64,000 nucleotides of DNA from assembly GCA_033964015.1 (NCBI GenBank), contig CM066924.1, positions 10,690,625-10,754,624 of the forward strand. The letters are read 5' to 3'. Source of the stretch: Scolanthus callimorphus (Eukaryota > Cnidaria > Anthozoa > Actiniaria > Edwardsiidae). Positions 21,054-29,861 of the stretch are shown here, piece by piece; position 1 is the stretch's first letter; every line of letters begins with the position of its first letter. The notes beneath the pieces are model-generated. The model searched no databases and had not been told where the DNA came from. It saw only the letters and a list, made by a program, of their open reading frames with translations. The position numbers and the translations under genes are program-made.

Positions 21054-21977
21054 ATGTCTGACCGATCGAACCAAGTGATTACGCTGGCAAGCAATGCTAT
21101 TGAAGATGCCCTTCCCGACAACACCATTGGGGATTTCACCCTACGAACCAAATACCCTATCGATTTGCGCGAAGGATCATGGGAAATGGCCCTTACCAAC
21201 ATCATCTATCCCCATTCGTGGAGTTTGCTGCAAAAAGAAGATCTTGACATATGGGTTCTTTCCACTCACGTGGTAAACCCTAACGACCTATGGACAAAAT
21301 ACACGTTACCCACAGGAAAGTACACCAAGCTGGAAGATATTGTGAAAGGCATGAAGAGAGTTACTAACAAATTTAACAAGCATGAGCAACAACGTAGATT
21401 ACGGCCAGACGAAACCAATCACAATAAGATTGAGTTCAAATACAATTATAAAGAGAACATGACCACGATCAAGTTAACCAATGACATGATGCTACTACTA
21501 CGGCCACGATTAGCAATGGCTTTGGGATTTGATACAGTTGGTTCAATCACTGAACTTGAACTCGGGAAGGCCCATGGTATTGCTCGTCTCTTTGGGGTAA
21601 CTGATGAAACTGTAGGAAAATGGTATATATTTGTAGCCGACAAAAAGAATGCTAGCGGACTACAGACCTTCACCTCCAGCGTACGTGAACGAGCAGACGT
21701 ACATCCGTTCCAAAGCTTTTACGTGTACACGAACATTGTGGACTCGCATATTGTGATGGGAAGTGATGCCAACAATTTACTACGTACCTTTGTTCCTGAA
21801 GGAGAACCTGGATTCCCTGTGGAACGAAACTTTCTCAATCCCTACTACTTGCCACTACGTACTCAAATCATCAACAAGATCCGTATCCATATAACCGACG
21901 ACACAGGCGAAACCGTGCCATTTCAAGCAGGCGCGGTACAGGTAACACTACATTTGCGTCGTGTGCGATTTGCCTAG
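21054..21977 (+). CDS. Minor capsid (penton) protein of Polinton
   Basis: This is 307 codons and uninterrupted. The N-terminus TLASNAIEDALPDNTIGDF and the central block SFYVYTNIVDSHIVMG are recognisable from Polinton/adintovirus penton-like minor capsid proteins. The C-terminus PFQAGAVQVTLHLRR is also family-like. It should form the single jelly-roll pentamer at capsid vertices. It sits directly upstream of the capsid cluster and has its own TATA/TCAGTT. No defect is visible. Confidence 0.9.
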   Translation: MSDRSNQVITLASNAIEDALPDNTIGDFTLRTKYPIDLREGSWEMALTNIIYPHSWSLLQKEDLDIWVLSTHVVNPNDLWTKYTLPTGKYTKLEDIVKGMKRVTNKFNKHEQQRRLRPDETNHNKIEFKYNYKENMTTIKLTNDMMLLLRPRLAMALGFDTVGSITELELGKAHGIARLFGVTDETVGKWYIFVADKKNASGLQTFTSSVRERADVHPFQSFYVYTNIVDSHIVMGSDANNLLRTFVPEGEPGFPVERNFLNPYYLPLRTQIINKIRIHITDDTGETVPFQAGAVQVTLHLRRVRFA

Positions 21978-21988
21978 AAGAAGAAGAT

Positions 21989-22357
21989 ATGGTCTGGTAC
22001 AACGATATGTTGAATATGGCTCGTGGTGCTCTTGCTGCTCTACCGTCTAAATCACAAACAGGAAAAGGACCCTTTACCTATTTTCCACGTCATCTACAAG
22101 AAGGAAATGGAGTTTTCCATGGGTACCCTGTGCCAGTACAAATGGGATTTGGTATAGGTGGTGTCGGCGGTGTATTAAGTTCCCTGGGAAGAGACTTTGT
22201 TCCTCACTTGCCTTCTTGGGAACTCGCTACAAAAGGTATACGGAAACAAGCGGAACTCGCTACACGAGGTATACCACAAATGGGTGGTGCTCGTCTAAGA
22301 CCATGGCTAAACGTCGTCGTCGTCATACCAAGGACATTTTCGATTGAAAACAGTTAA
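21989..22357 (+). CDS. Small virion-associated protein with Gly-rich GFGIGGVGG segment, possibly frameshifted at the end
   Basis: This is 122 codons starting 11 bp after the minor capsid stop. It has a hydrophobic Gly-rich segment (MGFGIGGVGGVLSSLG, about residues 52-67) and two near-repeats (ELATKGI, ELATRGI). By position and composition it resembles the small membrane-active or core proteins found near Polinton capsid genes (adenovirus pVI- or pX-like; inference). At about 22300 another frame begins MAKRRRRHTKDIFD and stops at 22347, a basic tail expected for such proteins. A one-base indel near the end is likely. Confidence 0.55.
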   Translation: MVWYNDMLNMARGALAALPSKSQTGKGPFTYFPRHLQEGNGVFHGYPVPVQMGFGIGGVGGVLSSLGRDFVPHLPSWELATKGIRKQAELATRGIPQMGGARLRPWLNVVVVIPRTFSIENS

Positions 22358-22390
22358 AAAGACTTGGACATTCATGCCTTCTAATCAGTT
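22354..22390 (+). promoter_or_regulatory. TATA-like box and TCAGTT, major capsid gene
   Basis: TTAAAAAG (22354-22361) and TCAGTT (22385-22390) have 32-33 bp from box to A. The ATG of the capsid gene is at 22433. Confidence 0.55.
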
Positions 22391-22432
22391 GGACATTACC
22401 TCAACTACTGTCAAGAGCTCCTCATCGTCAAC

Positions 22433-23758
22433 ATGAGTGTTCATACTGCTTCACTTGTTGCTGCCAATCCAGGCATGGACTTGTTTACGGTACCACCAAC
22501 AGATGTGGCTGTGACATCAGGCCGATACGTTGAGTATTCACCCACGGACAAAGGGGCCAAGTATTATCAGTTCATCATTCGTAGGGGTCCTACAATGATT
22601 GATTTGAAAAAGACTCATTTCCGTGTCGTGGCCAAGATCACCAAAGTTGATGATACAGCAATTGCCGCAAGCGTTAAAGTGGGACCTGTCAACAACTTTC
22701 TTCATTCGATGATCCAACAAGTGACTGTGAAATTGAACGATCAAGCCGTCACCTTGCAAACCGACACGTATGCGTATCGTGCCTTCATCGAGACGTTGTT
22801 GAATTATCCTAAAGAAGCTCAAGAATCGTATCTGGAATGTGCCATGTGGAAAAAAGACAGTGGATCCATGGACCAAGTTGATCATGCCGCTACAGCCGGT
22901 AATAAGAATCCTGGACTCAAGGAACGTGCAGCTCGTACTAAAACTGGACAAAAATTCTGCATGGAAGGCCCCTTGTTTTGTGATCTCTTTCACTCAGGAC
23001 GCTACCTTCTGGACAACACCGAGATGAAAATCAAGTTTGATATGCATGATACAGCCTTCTGTCTGATGTCGGAGTTAGGTACCGAAAAGATCGTCATCGA
23101 GGACTTTATCCTACGCATGTATCACGTGACTCCAGCCCCTAGCGTCAAGTTAAACCAACGTGAACTCATGACAGGATCGAATGCACGTACAGCCAAGTAC
23201 CCTGTGACGTCAGCCATTGTGAAGACCCGGCAAATTGGTACTGGATCCTTGACCCATTATGAAGGAGACTTGTTCCAAGGACTCGTTCCTAAGCGTATGA
23301 TTTTAGGGATGGTTGAAAATGCTGCCTACAATGGCGGCAAAGGGAAGAATCCATTCAATTTCCAAAAGTTTGATTTGTCGACAATCAAAGTAACCGTGGA
23401 TGGACAAGAGACACCCTATGGAACACTGTCTACCGCTGATGACAAGGATATAGATTTGTACCACATGTTGTTCGATAACGTGTGTGCTACCTACCGAGGA
23501 CAAGGACTCAACCTTACGTTCGACGAGTTCAAGGCTGGTTATGCATTGTTTGCCTACGACTTTACACCAGCAGGCAATGCCTCGTCAGAGTACTTCCAAC
23601 CTCAATATAAAGGCAACGTTGACCTGTACCTGACATTTGGGAGTGCCACCGATCAGGTGAACACCATTGTCGTCTACGGCGAGTTCAACAACACCATTGA
23701 AGTGGACCAATTAGGTCAAGTGATTTACGACATTCAAGGATGGACACGGATCAGTTAG
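22433..23758 (+). CDS. Major capsid protein, double jelly-roll
   Basis: This is 441 codons with no interruption. The N-terminal segment YVEYSPTDKG, the VGPVNNFLHSMIQQV block and the SNARTAKYPVTSAIVK segment match Polinton major capsid proteins as I know them. The C-terminal VDLYLTFGSATDQVNTIVV strand region is typical of the second jelly roll. It forms trimers that build the shell. It has its own TATA/TCAGTT site and overlaps the protease start by 19 bp. No stop or frameshift is visible, unlike polB, suggesting either recent insertion or retained function. Confidence 0.95.
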   Translation: MSVHTASLVAANPGMDLFTVPPTDVAVTSGRYVEYSPTDKGAKYYQFIIRRGPTMIDLKKTHFRVVAKITKVDDTAIAASVKVGPVNNFLHSMIQQVTVKLNDQAVTLQTDTYAYRAFIETLLNYPKEAQESYLECAMWKKDSGSMDQVDHAATAGNKNPGLKERAARTKTGQKFCMEGPLFCDLFHSGRYLLDNTEMKIKFDMHDTAFCLMSELGTEKIVIEDFILRMYHVTPAPSVKLNQRELMTGSNARTAKYPVTSAIVKTRQIGTGSLTHYEGDLFQGLVPKRMILGMVENAAYNGGKGKNPFNFQKFDLSTIKVTVDGQETPYGTLSTADDKDIDLYHMLFDNVCATYRGQGLNLTFDEFKAGYALFAYDFTPAGNASSEYFQPQYKGNVDLYLTFGSATDQVNTIVVYGEFNNTIEVDQLGQVIYDIQGWTRIS

Positions 23759-24279
23759 AACTGCTCGTACACAACGATCCCAAGTTAAACCCAGTGTTTG
23801 GTGGCGTGTTTCCATCTGATTTGCTACCGACCAAAGTACCATTTCCCAATCAAGCCTACATCATGAACGTGGATCCAAGCGATCGTCCAGGATCTCATTG
23901 GTTAGCCATGTACTTTACACCTGAGACGTGTGAATTCTGGGACAGTTTTGGATTTCCTCCACAAGTGTATGGTCAAGCCATTACGAACTTTTGCAAGTTA
24001 CGTCCACAACTCGTGCACAACACTCGTAGGATTCAAGCCATGGACTCTGACGTATGTGGACAACATTGTTTGTTCTTCTTGTGGAACCGTGTACGTGGCA
24101 AACGTCATGGAACAGTAGCTGCTATGTTTACACCAAATTTACAATGGAACGATCAGAATGTTCGCACCTTTGTGCGTGATCGATTTTTACAACGACGACG
24201 ACAAGCACCTTGTAATCCTAAGCGTAGTCGTCAATGCGCTCTTGTTCAGCGCTCTTTGTTACGCATGTTAAAGTTATAA
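23740..24279 (+). CDS. Adenain-like cysteine protease (C5 family)
   Basis: This is 179 codons. The catalytic residues align with adenovirus-type maturation protease: His53 in GSHWLAMYF, Asp68 in CEFWDSFG, Gln99 in RRIQAM and Cys106 in DVCGQHCLF. The C-terminus is basic. It would process virion proteins during assembly. It starts within the last codons of the capsid gene in another frame, the same order as in other Polintons. Length is normal for the family and no break is seen. Confidence 0.92.
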   Translation: MDTDQLELLVHNDPKLNPVFGGVFPSDLLPTKVPFPNQAYIMNVDPSDRPGSHWLAMYFTPETCEFWDSFGFPPQVYGQAITNFCKLRPQLVHNTRRIQAMDSDVCGQHCLFFLWNRVRGKRHGTVAAMFTPNLQWNDQNVRTFVRDRFLQRRRQAPCNPKRSRQCALVQRSLLRMLKL

Positions 24280-24371
24280 TAAAATTGATGAAACCAAATG
24301 TTGTTGTTGTTGTTGGGTATATAGTAAGGTGTAGGTTAAGGCAAAGGCTCATATGGAATCTAGACGTCAGC

Positions 24372-25016
24372 ATGGACGATCGTCGTTTTCGTTGTCCATG
24401 TAGCATTTTGGTGGTGGGTCCAAGTCAATCGGGTAAAACCACGTTTACACACCAATTGCTTCAACAAGTCGCTCTTGCGTTCAACAAACAATTTCGAAAA
24501 ATTGTGTATTGTTACGGCGAATGGCAACCGTTGTTTACGTCTATTCAACGGAACCTGGGTGTGACCTTCCATCAAGGACTCCCAGACAACGTCACCGACT
24601 TGTTTGGTCCTCACGATACTCCAGGCCTCTTGGTGATGGACGATTTAATGGATCAAATGGATCGTGTGGTACGCGTGTTTACACAGGAATCCCATCATCA
24701 CAACATCACCACGTTGTTTTTAACACAGAACTTGTTTCCACCCAATAAGCACGCACGTACCATTTCACTCAACACGCATTACATCGTGTTGTTCAAGAAT
24801 CCAAGAGATCGTTTAGGCGTACAGATGTTAGCTCAACAAGCGTTTCCTGGACGTGTTCCTTACGTGATGGATGCCTTTCATCAAGCCACCGAAGAACCTC
24901 ATGGTTACCTAATGTTGGATTTTCATCCAATGACACCAGAACAATGTCGTTTACGATCTCATATTCTTCCTAAAGAATTTCCCATGTACGTCTACACTGA
25001 AGGAAAAGATCTATAA
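24372..25016 (+). CDS. Genome-packaging ATPase (FtsK/HerA type)
   Basis: The ATG at 24372 is preferred because the conserved protein starts there; the frame extends upstream to 24234 only as unlikely sequence overlapping the protease. Walker A GPSQSGKTT (residues 16-24), Walker B LLVMDD (86-91) and a TLFLTQNLF sensor segment are present. LNTHYIVLFKNPRDR is the usual C-terminal block of Polinton ATPases. It would pump DNA into the capsid. It is 214 codons and intact. A TATATAG lies at 24318, but no TCAGTT at the right distance. Confidence 0.93.
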   Translation: MDDRRFRCPCSILVVGPSQSGKTTFTHQLLQQVALAFNKQFRKIVYCYGEWQPLFTSIQRNLGVTFHQGLPDNVTDLFGPHDTPGLLVMDDLMDQMDRVVRVFTQESHHHNITTLFLTQNLFPPNKHARTISLNTHYIVLFKNPRDRLGVQMLAQQAFPGRVPYVMDAFHQATEEPHGYLMLDFHPMTPEQCRLRSHILPKEFPMYVYTEGKDL

Positions 25017-25114
25017 AAAGAAGGAGACGATCCAGAATCACGTCATTTGGGTACAACCATTCACCATGGCAAGAGCTGAGAGAGCCTCGAGAGATCAACG
25101 CCTTGTTCGTAGTG

Positions 25115-25150
25115 CATAAATACCCGTGTCTAAGTGGATCATCATCAGTT
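25115..25150 (+). promoter_or_regulatory. TATA-like box and TCAGTT, 25155 gene
   Basis: CATAAATA (25115-25122) and TCAGTT (25145-25150) have 32 bp from box to A. If transcription starts at the A, the second ATG (25155) would be used rather than 25134. Confidence 0.6.
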
Positions 25151-25154
25151 CATC

Positions 25155-25505
25155 ATGTCTCAGCGACTGAGAAGGAACGCAGATTTTCTCCAGCTCTTGC
25201 ATCGTACCGGAGGGAAGACACGCCAACGACTCATTGTCAATGCTACTCCTGATCAAATCAACTCGCTGAGTGAAGTGGCTAGGAACCTGTTGCGTGGCAA
25301 CGTACCGATGTCATTAGCCCGGATTCAACAACTGAAGAAACACAAGCATCAGTTACGCAAGTTGGCCGATCGGAAACTCTCCAGCAAAAGCCAGAAAGCA
25401 ATGCTGGTGCGTCAACGAGGAGGATTTTTATTACCTGCTCTTCTTGGTGGATTGGCATCGATATTTCTACCGAAAATTGCCAACAAGCTCATCTCTAAAA
25501 TATAA
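25155..25505 (+). CDS. Small basic virion protein with C-terminal RGGFL-hydrophobic tail (pX-like)
   Basis: This is 116 codons from the ATG at 25155. RLRRNADFLQLLHR at the N-terminus, LLRGNVPM in the centre, a Lys/Arg-rich middle and QRGGFLLPALLGGLAS at the end are a combination I recognise from adintovirus/Polinton small proteins compared to adenovirus core protein X. The tail could be membrane-active. It follows the ATPase and has its own TATA/TCAGTT. The start at 25155 was chosen over 25134 because the initiator-like A lies at 25147. Confidence 0.75.
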   Translation: MSQRLRRNADFLQLLHRTGGKTRQRLIVNATPDQINSLSEVARNLLRGNVPMSLARIQQLKKHKHQLRKLADRKLSSKSQKAMLVRQRGGFLLPALLGGLASIFLPKIANKLISKI

Positions 25506-25536
25506 AGTGTTGTTAAACAAGACTTTTACGTCAGTT
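25501..25536 (+). promoter_or_regulatory. TATA box and TCAGTT, 25554 gene
   Basis: TATAAAG (25501-25507), overlapping the stop of the previous gene, is followed by TCAGTT (25531-25536) with 32 bp from box to A. It is the best-formed site in the element. Confidence 0.65.
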
Positions 25537-25553
25537 GCTTTCAAGACGTCATC

Positions 25554-26021
25554 ATGTCAACATCAGCAAAAGGTGGTGGTGGAGCTCATCGTATGGCTAT
25601 GGTTCCTGATTATTTAGTAAACATGCTGCGTACCAAGCAAAAAGTGGAAACGGCACCCCAATACCGTGTACTGGCGCGACTGGATGGAGAAATGCAAGCC
25701 ATCTTGAATGACACTTCACTTCCTCCTGATGTCAAAGTACAACGTTACGATCAAATTCTACAACGTTACAACCGGCTAACAAGACAAGTAAAAGACAAAA
25801 GCCCATTATCTTTACTAAAAAGGATGAAACAGCAACAACAAGAAGATGATGATGATGACATTGAAGAAGAGGATTTGGTTTTACCTTCCCCTCCTTCCAA
25901 GACACCTGCTACTCCAAAAACAAAGCGTTTACCAACACCACCATCCGGGACACCACGAAGACGTTCCGTTAGTGTACCAAGAAGAAAGCCTCGACCCCTC
26001 CGAGAATGGCAACCGTTTTAA
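25554..26021 (+). CDS. Conserved Polinton small protein with acidic and basic tail
   Basis: This is 155 codons. The N-terminal MVPDYLVNMLRTKQ, the helix around LARLDGEMQAIL and the RYDQILQRYNRL segment form a conserved helical region that I associate with proteins next to Polinton capsid genes. An acidic DDDDDIEEED run and a Pro/Ser/Arg-rich tail follow, possibly DNA-binding. The function is unknown; a virion core role is likely from position. Polyadenylation signals follow. Confidence 0.65.
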   Translation: MSTSAKGGGGAHRMAMVPDYLVNMLRTKQKVETAPQYRVLARLDGEMQAILNDTSLPPDVKVQRYDQILQRYNRLTRQVKDKSPLSLLKRMKQQQQEDDDDDIEEEDLVLPSPPSKTPATPKTKRLPTPPSGTPRRRSVSVPRRKPRPLREWQPF

Positions 26022-26257
26022 CTAAAGAGACAATGTTATGCTCTCAATAACATTTATTATTACAAGAAGTTTATAACAGTAATGTAACAGTAATGTCCTT
26101 GTATTAAAATATTAATAAAAGAGTTCTTGCTACAGTTTGTATCTTGTTTGCTTGAGCCACTTCCAGAATACGGCCACTTCAACACGTGGGCAATGGACAG
26201 CGCTTGCAAAGGGTAGAAATACGTGAAAACCACAACTTGTAGATGACATATAAAAGT
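26022..26257. terminator. Polyadenylation region between convergent genes
   Basis: AATAAC/AATAAA-type signals (about 26046-26120, including TTAATAAAAGAG) lie between the plus-strand virion cluster and the minus-strand gene starting at 26753. There is no other gene. Confidence 0.5.
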
Positions 26258-26753
26258 TCATATCATCCTCTTGAGCATAGGTCTCGAACAGATCTTCGAA
26301 CTTGGGCATCCATAATCCTCCAAATTGACATTGGGAATGCTGAGTTTATCCAACAGTCGTTTCTCGTGACACCCTCCCTTGTACGCGATAGTACCATTGG
26401 ACTTCAAGTCATGTGTATACCAGTCTTGCACCACTTGGTCCAGTTCCGTGTAGGGTAGAGAATGCTTCCATGCAAAGTCAAATCGTAGACGGTGTATCAT
26501 ATAGGTCTTCTTGGCACAGGCGTAGTCTTTTGCATTTTTTCAGTTCTTTAAATTTTATAGGGAACGTAAAGTGCTTTCCCTTGACATCCTCGTCATCAAA
26601 GATAATTCCTGCTTCCTTGCACCAGAATTCTTTCTGCACGTAGTAACCATCTAAGTCAAGTATTGCCTGGATATCATCTAATGTGCTCTGCGCGCACTCA
26701 TTCTGATTCTTCTCTCTGTTCTTCCATGTTGTTGGGTAGGCTGTGGTCATCAT
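26258..26753 (-). pseudogene. Nuclease-like gene of cnidarian transposons, frameshifted
   Basis: Read leftwards, 26753-26478 encodes a segment with KEFWCKEAGIIF and KGKHFTFP. A different frame from about 26500 to 26258 continues with LPYTELDQVVQDWY, TIAYKGGCHEKRLLDKL and IPNVNLEDYGCP. AYKGG...E and NLE..GCP blocks occur in a widespread protein often carried by cnidarian mobile elements, which I take to be an RNase H-like exonuclease (inference from motif shape). A one-base indel near 26490 breaks it. It is the only larger minus-strand gene of the Polinton, convergent with the virion cluster. Confidence 0.5.
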
Positions 26754-26849
26754 CCGTAATTAGCATTGGCTGTGCAGACGACGCTTGCGAGAATATTAAT
26801 GAGAACCCTAGTCCAACACATGTGGCTAAATGTAATTTAAGGCGTAGTT

Positions 26850-27364
26850 AAAAACCCGAGACTGTGCATGCGTGCGCTTCTCATAGATCTACTGTGGGGC
26901 GGCCTTGCAGGATTAGGGGTACACCACGTGGGGGTATCCAATGTCAGCGGCCTTTAAGACTTGACAGCGCCCTGAAGCATTTCCATTGTGTGCTTGGCAC
27001 TGCGCGCGCTCTCTAGTGCCAATTCTTCTGTGCGGCCTTACTTCGCTAAACGCGTACACCGAGCCGTGAGAGATCATCGCCTCCGTCGGCCGCTGCTAAT
27101 ACCACAAGCCTTCGCACGAGGGAGATAAGTAAACAGTGAACTTTAATCGGTTTAATAGAACGAATCGCATGGTTCTCCGAGACCGTAAGTTGACTCAATG
27201 TGTCTGTTCAACTCATTACCCAGTGTTCGTGACTTATTTGTGTATTGTGCCTGTATTCATGTGCGCCCGGCTCGAGGCAGACTATAGTCGCTGTGCTTAA
27301 CGTGTGCCTTGGCGTTCCGTTGCGCATTGGTGCATGTTTAGTCTGTGGCGCTGCAGTGCGCTAC
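26850..27364. other. Non-coding part of the Polinton, GC-richer
   Basis: No reading frame is convincing. Base composition is visibly richer in G and C than the virion genes. A possible further degenerate unit of the following tandem repeat may start near 27220. Confidence 0.4.
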
Positions 27365-28430
27365 ACACGATATTTGTAATTTGCTAGCTGATTCTGGTTT
27401 TGGTAAAATATCTTGGTTTCAATTACAATCTTTGGCTTCGCATGCCTCGTATTTGTCAGTCAAGTTGCAATTAGCAGCGTTCGTGCATGTCGTTGGATGA
27501 GCTCTAGCTCTATCCCGTCTTTAGGACATCGACTCTGGTTGCTAGCGTTGCTTGCGCTTCGAGACTGGCTTGTCTCGAATTTCACGTACAGTGGGATCCA
27601 TTTCTGTGTCGTGCGCGTCGCAGTAGCACAGTGTGTATATCAGTGCATGTGGTTATCTAATGAGCCTTGTTTTATAAGAGCGTGGCCTTGGCAATATAGT
27701 CCCTAGCATTCCGCGAAGATAAGTGCGCTCCGCATTTTAGCCTCCGTGCACCGTGTTATGTTTTATTTGCATTCGTTTATTTGTAATTCGCTTAGTCAGG
27801 CTTGGTTCGATATGCGACGGGTTTTAATTACTTCTTTTGGGCATTCGCGTGCCTCGTAATTTTCTCAACGATCATAGTTGCAATAGCAGTATTTGCATGC
27901 GGCTGTTATATGTCTAGCCCGTGTCTGTAAGGCCAATCGGCTCGGTTCCTACAAGGTGTGAGCACCTCGGGACTGTCTTATTTACATTACTTCGGTGCAT
28001 TACTTCGAAGGCGTGCAATGGGTATCAGTGCTTTGTGGGCGTTCTTTCAATTAGACTGTTTTTGGGCGTCGCGAGCAGCATTTGTGTGCACGCGGTTATC
28101 TAATCAGAGCGCTATCTCTGGAAGATCGCGACACTGACGTGCATTTGTAGTTGTAATGCGCTTAATATTCAGGTTGGTTCGATAGCCATCTGGTTTCAAT
28201 TACATCTCTTTAGCGATTGCGTGCCCCGTTTTATCCTCAGTTACGGGCAATTAGCAATAGTTTGCTTAAGGCGCGCTTGTCCTATGCGTATATCAGTCCG
28301 TCGCGGGCCTTTTCGCAGTGATTGCTTCTGGGCGTCATGAGCAGCGTTTGTGTGCATGGGGTTATCTAGCCGGCCTTGTGTCTTGGTTTCGTATGAGAGT
28401 GCTATCTGTGCAACATGATACAATTATCGT
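27365..28430. repeat. Three degenerate ~300-400-bp tandem units inside the Polinton
   Basis: Anchor motifs recur in the same order: TTGTAATTYGCT (27376, 27781 and a variant at 28148), a GGTTTCAATTAC-like block (27413, 27821, 28191), GCRTGCCYCGT (27440, 27850, 28219) and GTGCAYGNGGTTATCTA (27641, 28088, 28351). The units are strongly diverged. No coding function is seen. Confidence 0.65.
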
Positions 28431-29157
28431 CTTGGGGCGCCGGGCTGTCGCGTATAATGTCATTTTTGACTATCTGTCGCGCGCAAGCCAGGTTCGAGGA
28501 ACATTCAACTTAACGTAAGGATATTTATTCGGTGTTTTAGGGTAACCCGTTGACCGCCTCACCGATCAGTCGCTAGTCTCTAGTTGCTTTCTCGCATAGG
28601 CTCGTACCCTGCGCTCTTTCGGCGATAGCTTATCTTCCGTCTTGTTAATATTGCCGAGATAATTTGCGCCGATAACCGACACTCAGCAGTTCAACCTTTC
28701 TCTTAGTGTGTCAGGCTACCCGGAGCTCCCCCCCCCTCCCCCCTTTAACCTTGTACGGAAACGATCAGGGTGGGCGGGGAAGCGCATAGTGTTGCTGTCG
28801 CAAGACTCGCTAGTCGCTGGCTCTAAGCGTTGTGCTATCTATTAGTGACTGTGGCGCCTTCGATCGTACCCTTTACCAGACCACGTCGGTATTGGGGGCC
28901 CCCGCGTGTTTTCTCTAGAGTGTATAATGGCCGACAGGCGTTTACCTGCCGAGATACGCGTGCGACCTGAGAGAGTCCGTGTGACTGCACAGAGCTTTGT
29001 GTGACGTGGACGGCCATTTGAGTGCGGCGGTCGAAGTGTGTCGTGCGCTTGTCACGCGCCTATTGCAACGTAGTCGGAGATCCTGGTGCTTGGATGGGTT
29101 TGGGGTTTAGGGTTCCATGGCAACCGGTGCCATGCCCCCCCTTCTTTCCCAAGCACC
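28431..29157. other. Non-coding part of the Polinton
   Basis: No gene is seen. A C-rich tract lies at 28727-28742. An imperfect inverted pair at 29092-29110 (GGGTTTGGGGTTTAGGG) and about 29243-29260 (CTAACCCCAAACCC) flanks a CCATGGCAAC/GTTGCCATGG pair, giving a fold-back of about 170 bp. Confidence 0.45.
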
Positions 29158-29340
29158 CTATAGAGGGTTGGGTGGTGGGCGTGGCCCCGTTGCCATGGAA
29201 ACGCTGCGCTGCCGGACGGAGGCGCCCATCATAGCATCCTGGTACCTAACCCCAAACCCATCAGTCGACGGGTTTTTAACAAGTGTAGTCCCAAGTGCAG
29301 TGCCAAATGCATTTGCCAGTGACGTTACGAAATTATCCAT
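29158..29340 (-). CDS. Candidate 60-codon gene behind a strong promoter
   Basis: The ATG at 29340 (minus strand) opens MDNFVTSLANAFGTALGTTL, an amphipathic-helix-like start, with a Pro-rich end. I do not recognise it. Support comes from upstream signals: TATATAAAGG, a CRE and three CCAAT boxes all in the correct orientation. The frame may continue by splicing (a GTTAGG donor-like site lies at about 29250), so the C-terminus is uncertain. It is separated from the right TIR by about 520 bp. Confidence 0.4.
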   Translation of the reverse strand: MDNFVTSLANAFGTALGTTLVKNPSTDGFGVRYQDAMMGASVRQRSVSMATGPRPPPNPL

Positions 29341-29407
29341 TGAATTCGTTCTTCCTCCTCCTACAACGATGATCAGAGGACGACTGTGATCTCAAACTGA
29401 GCTCTTG

Positions 29408-29519
29408 CCTTTATATACTAGTGGGATGACGTCATCGAAATCCCTGTAATTTGATTGGTGCGTTAAGCACGCAATCTGATTGGTTGCGTGATTCTAGCCT
29501 TCTGATTGGTGGATTTCGA
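29408..29519 (-). promoter_or_regulatory. TATA, CRE and three CCAAT boxes (minus strand)
   Basis: On the minus strand: CCAAT at 29519-29515, 29483-29479 and 29458-29454; TGACGTCA at 29434-29427; TATATAAAGG at 29417-29408. A TCAGTT lies at 29400-29395, only 19 bp after the TATA start, so this does not follow the spacing seen in the element's other promoters. Confidence 0.6.
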
Positions 29520-29639
29520 TCCGATGGTAAATTGACCTTTGGACTCTGATGACCATCGATAACCTTGATCCTGTTTCCTTGGTGGTAAGCATTAAGCACT
29601 AAGCACCAAATTGACCTTTGGACCCTAATGTCTAGCCTT

Positions 29640-29790
29640 ATCCTCCTCATAGGACAAGTAGGACACTAGGACACTACTAGGACAGATAGGACACTAGGAC
29701 ACTACTAGGACAAGTAGGGCACTAGGACACTACTAGGACAAGTAGGACAGATAGGACAAATAGGACACTAGGATAGGACATATTTATGAA
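29640..29790. repeat. TAGGACAC/TAGGACAAG microsatellite
   Basis: Irregular repeats of TAGGACA(C/G/A) with units of 7-10 bp lie just inside the right TIR. There is no gene between here and the TIR. Confidence 0.85.
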
Positions 29791-29861
29791 TTTATAATTA
29801 GTCTACCAACCTGACTACGAAGCTTCCATTCTTTGCTCAAATTGAGTTCCGCGCATCTTTG

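Noticed and set aside
24234..24371. N-terminal extension of the packaging ATPase
   Set aside because: The 46 extra codons overlap the protease end and are unlike the family; the ATG at 24372 precedes the conserved region.
29395..29417. Inclusion of the minus-strand small gene in the TATA-TCAGTT set
   Set aside because: TATA and TCAGTT are present but only 19 bp apart, so the spacing rule fails.
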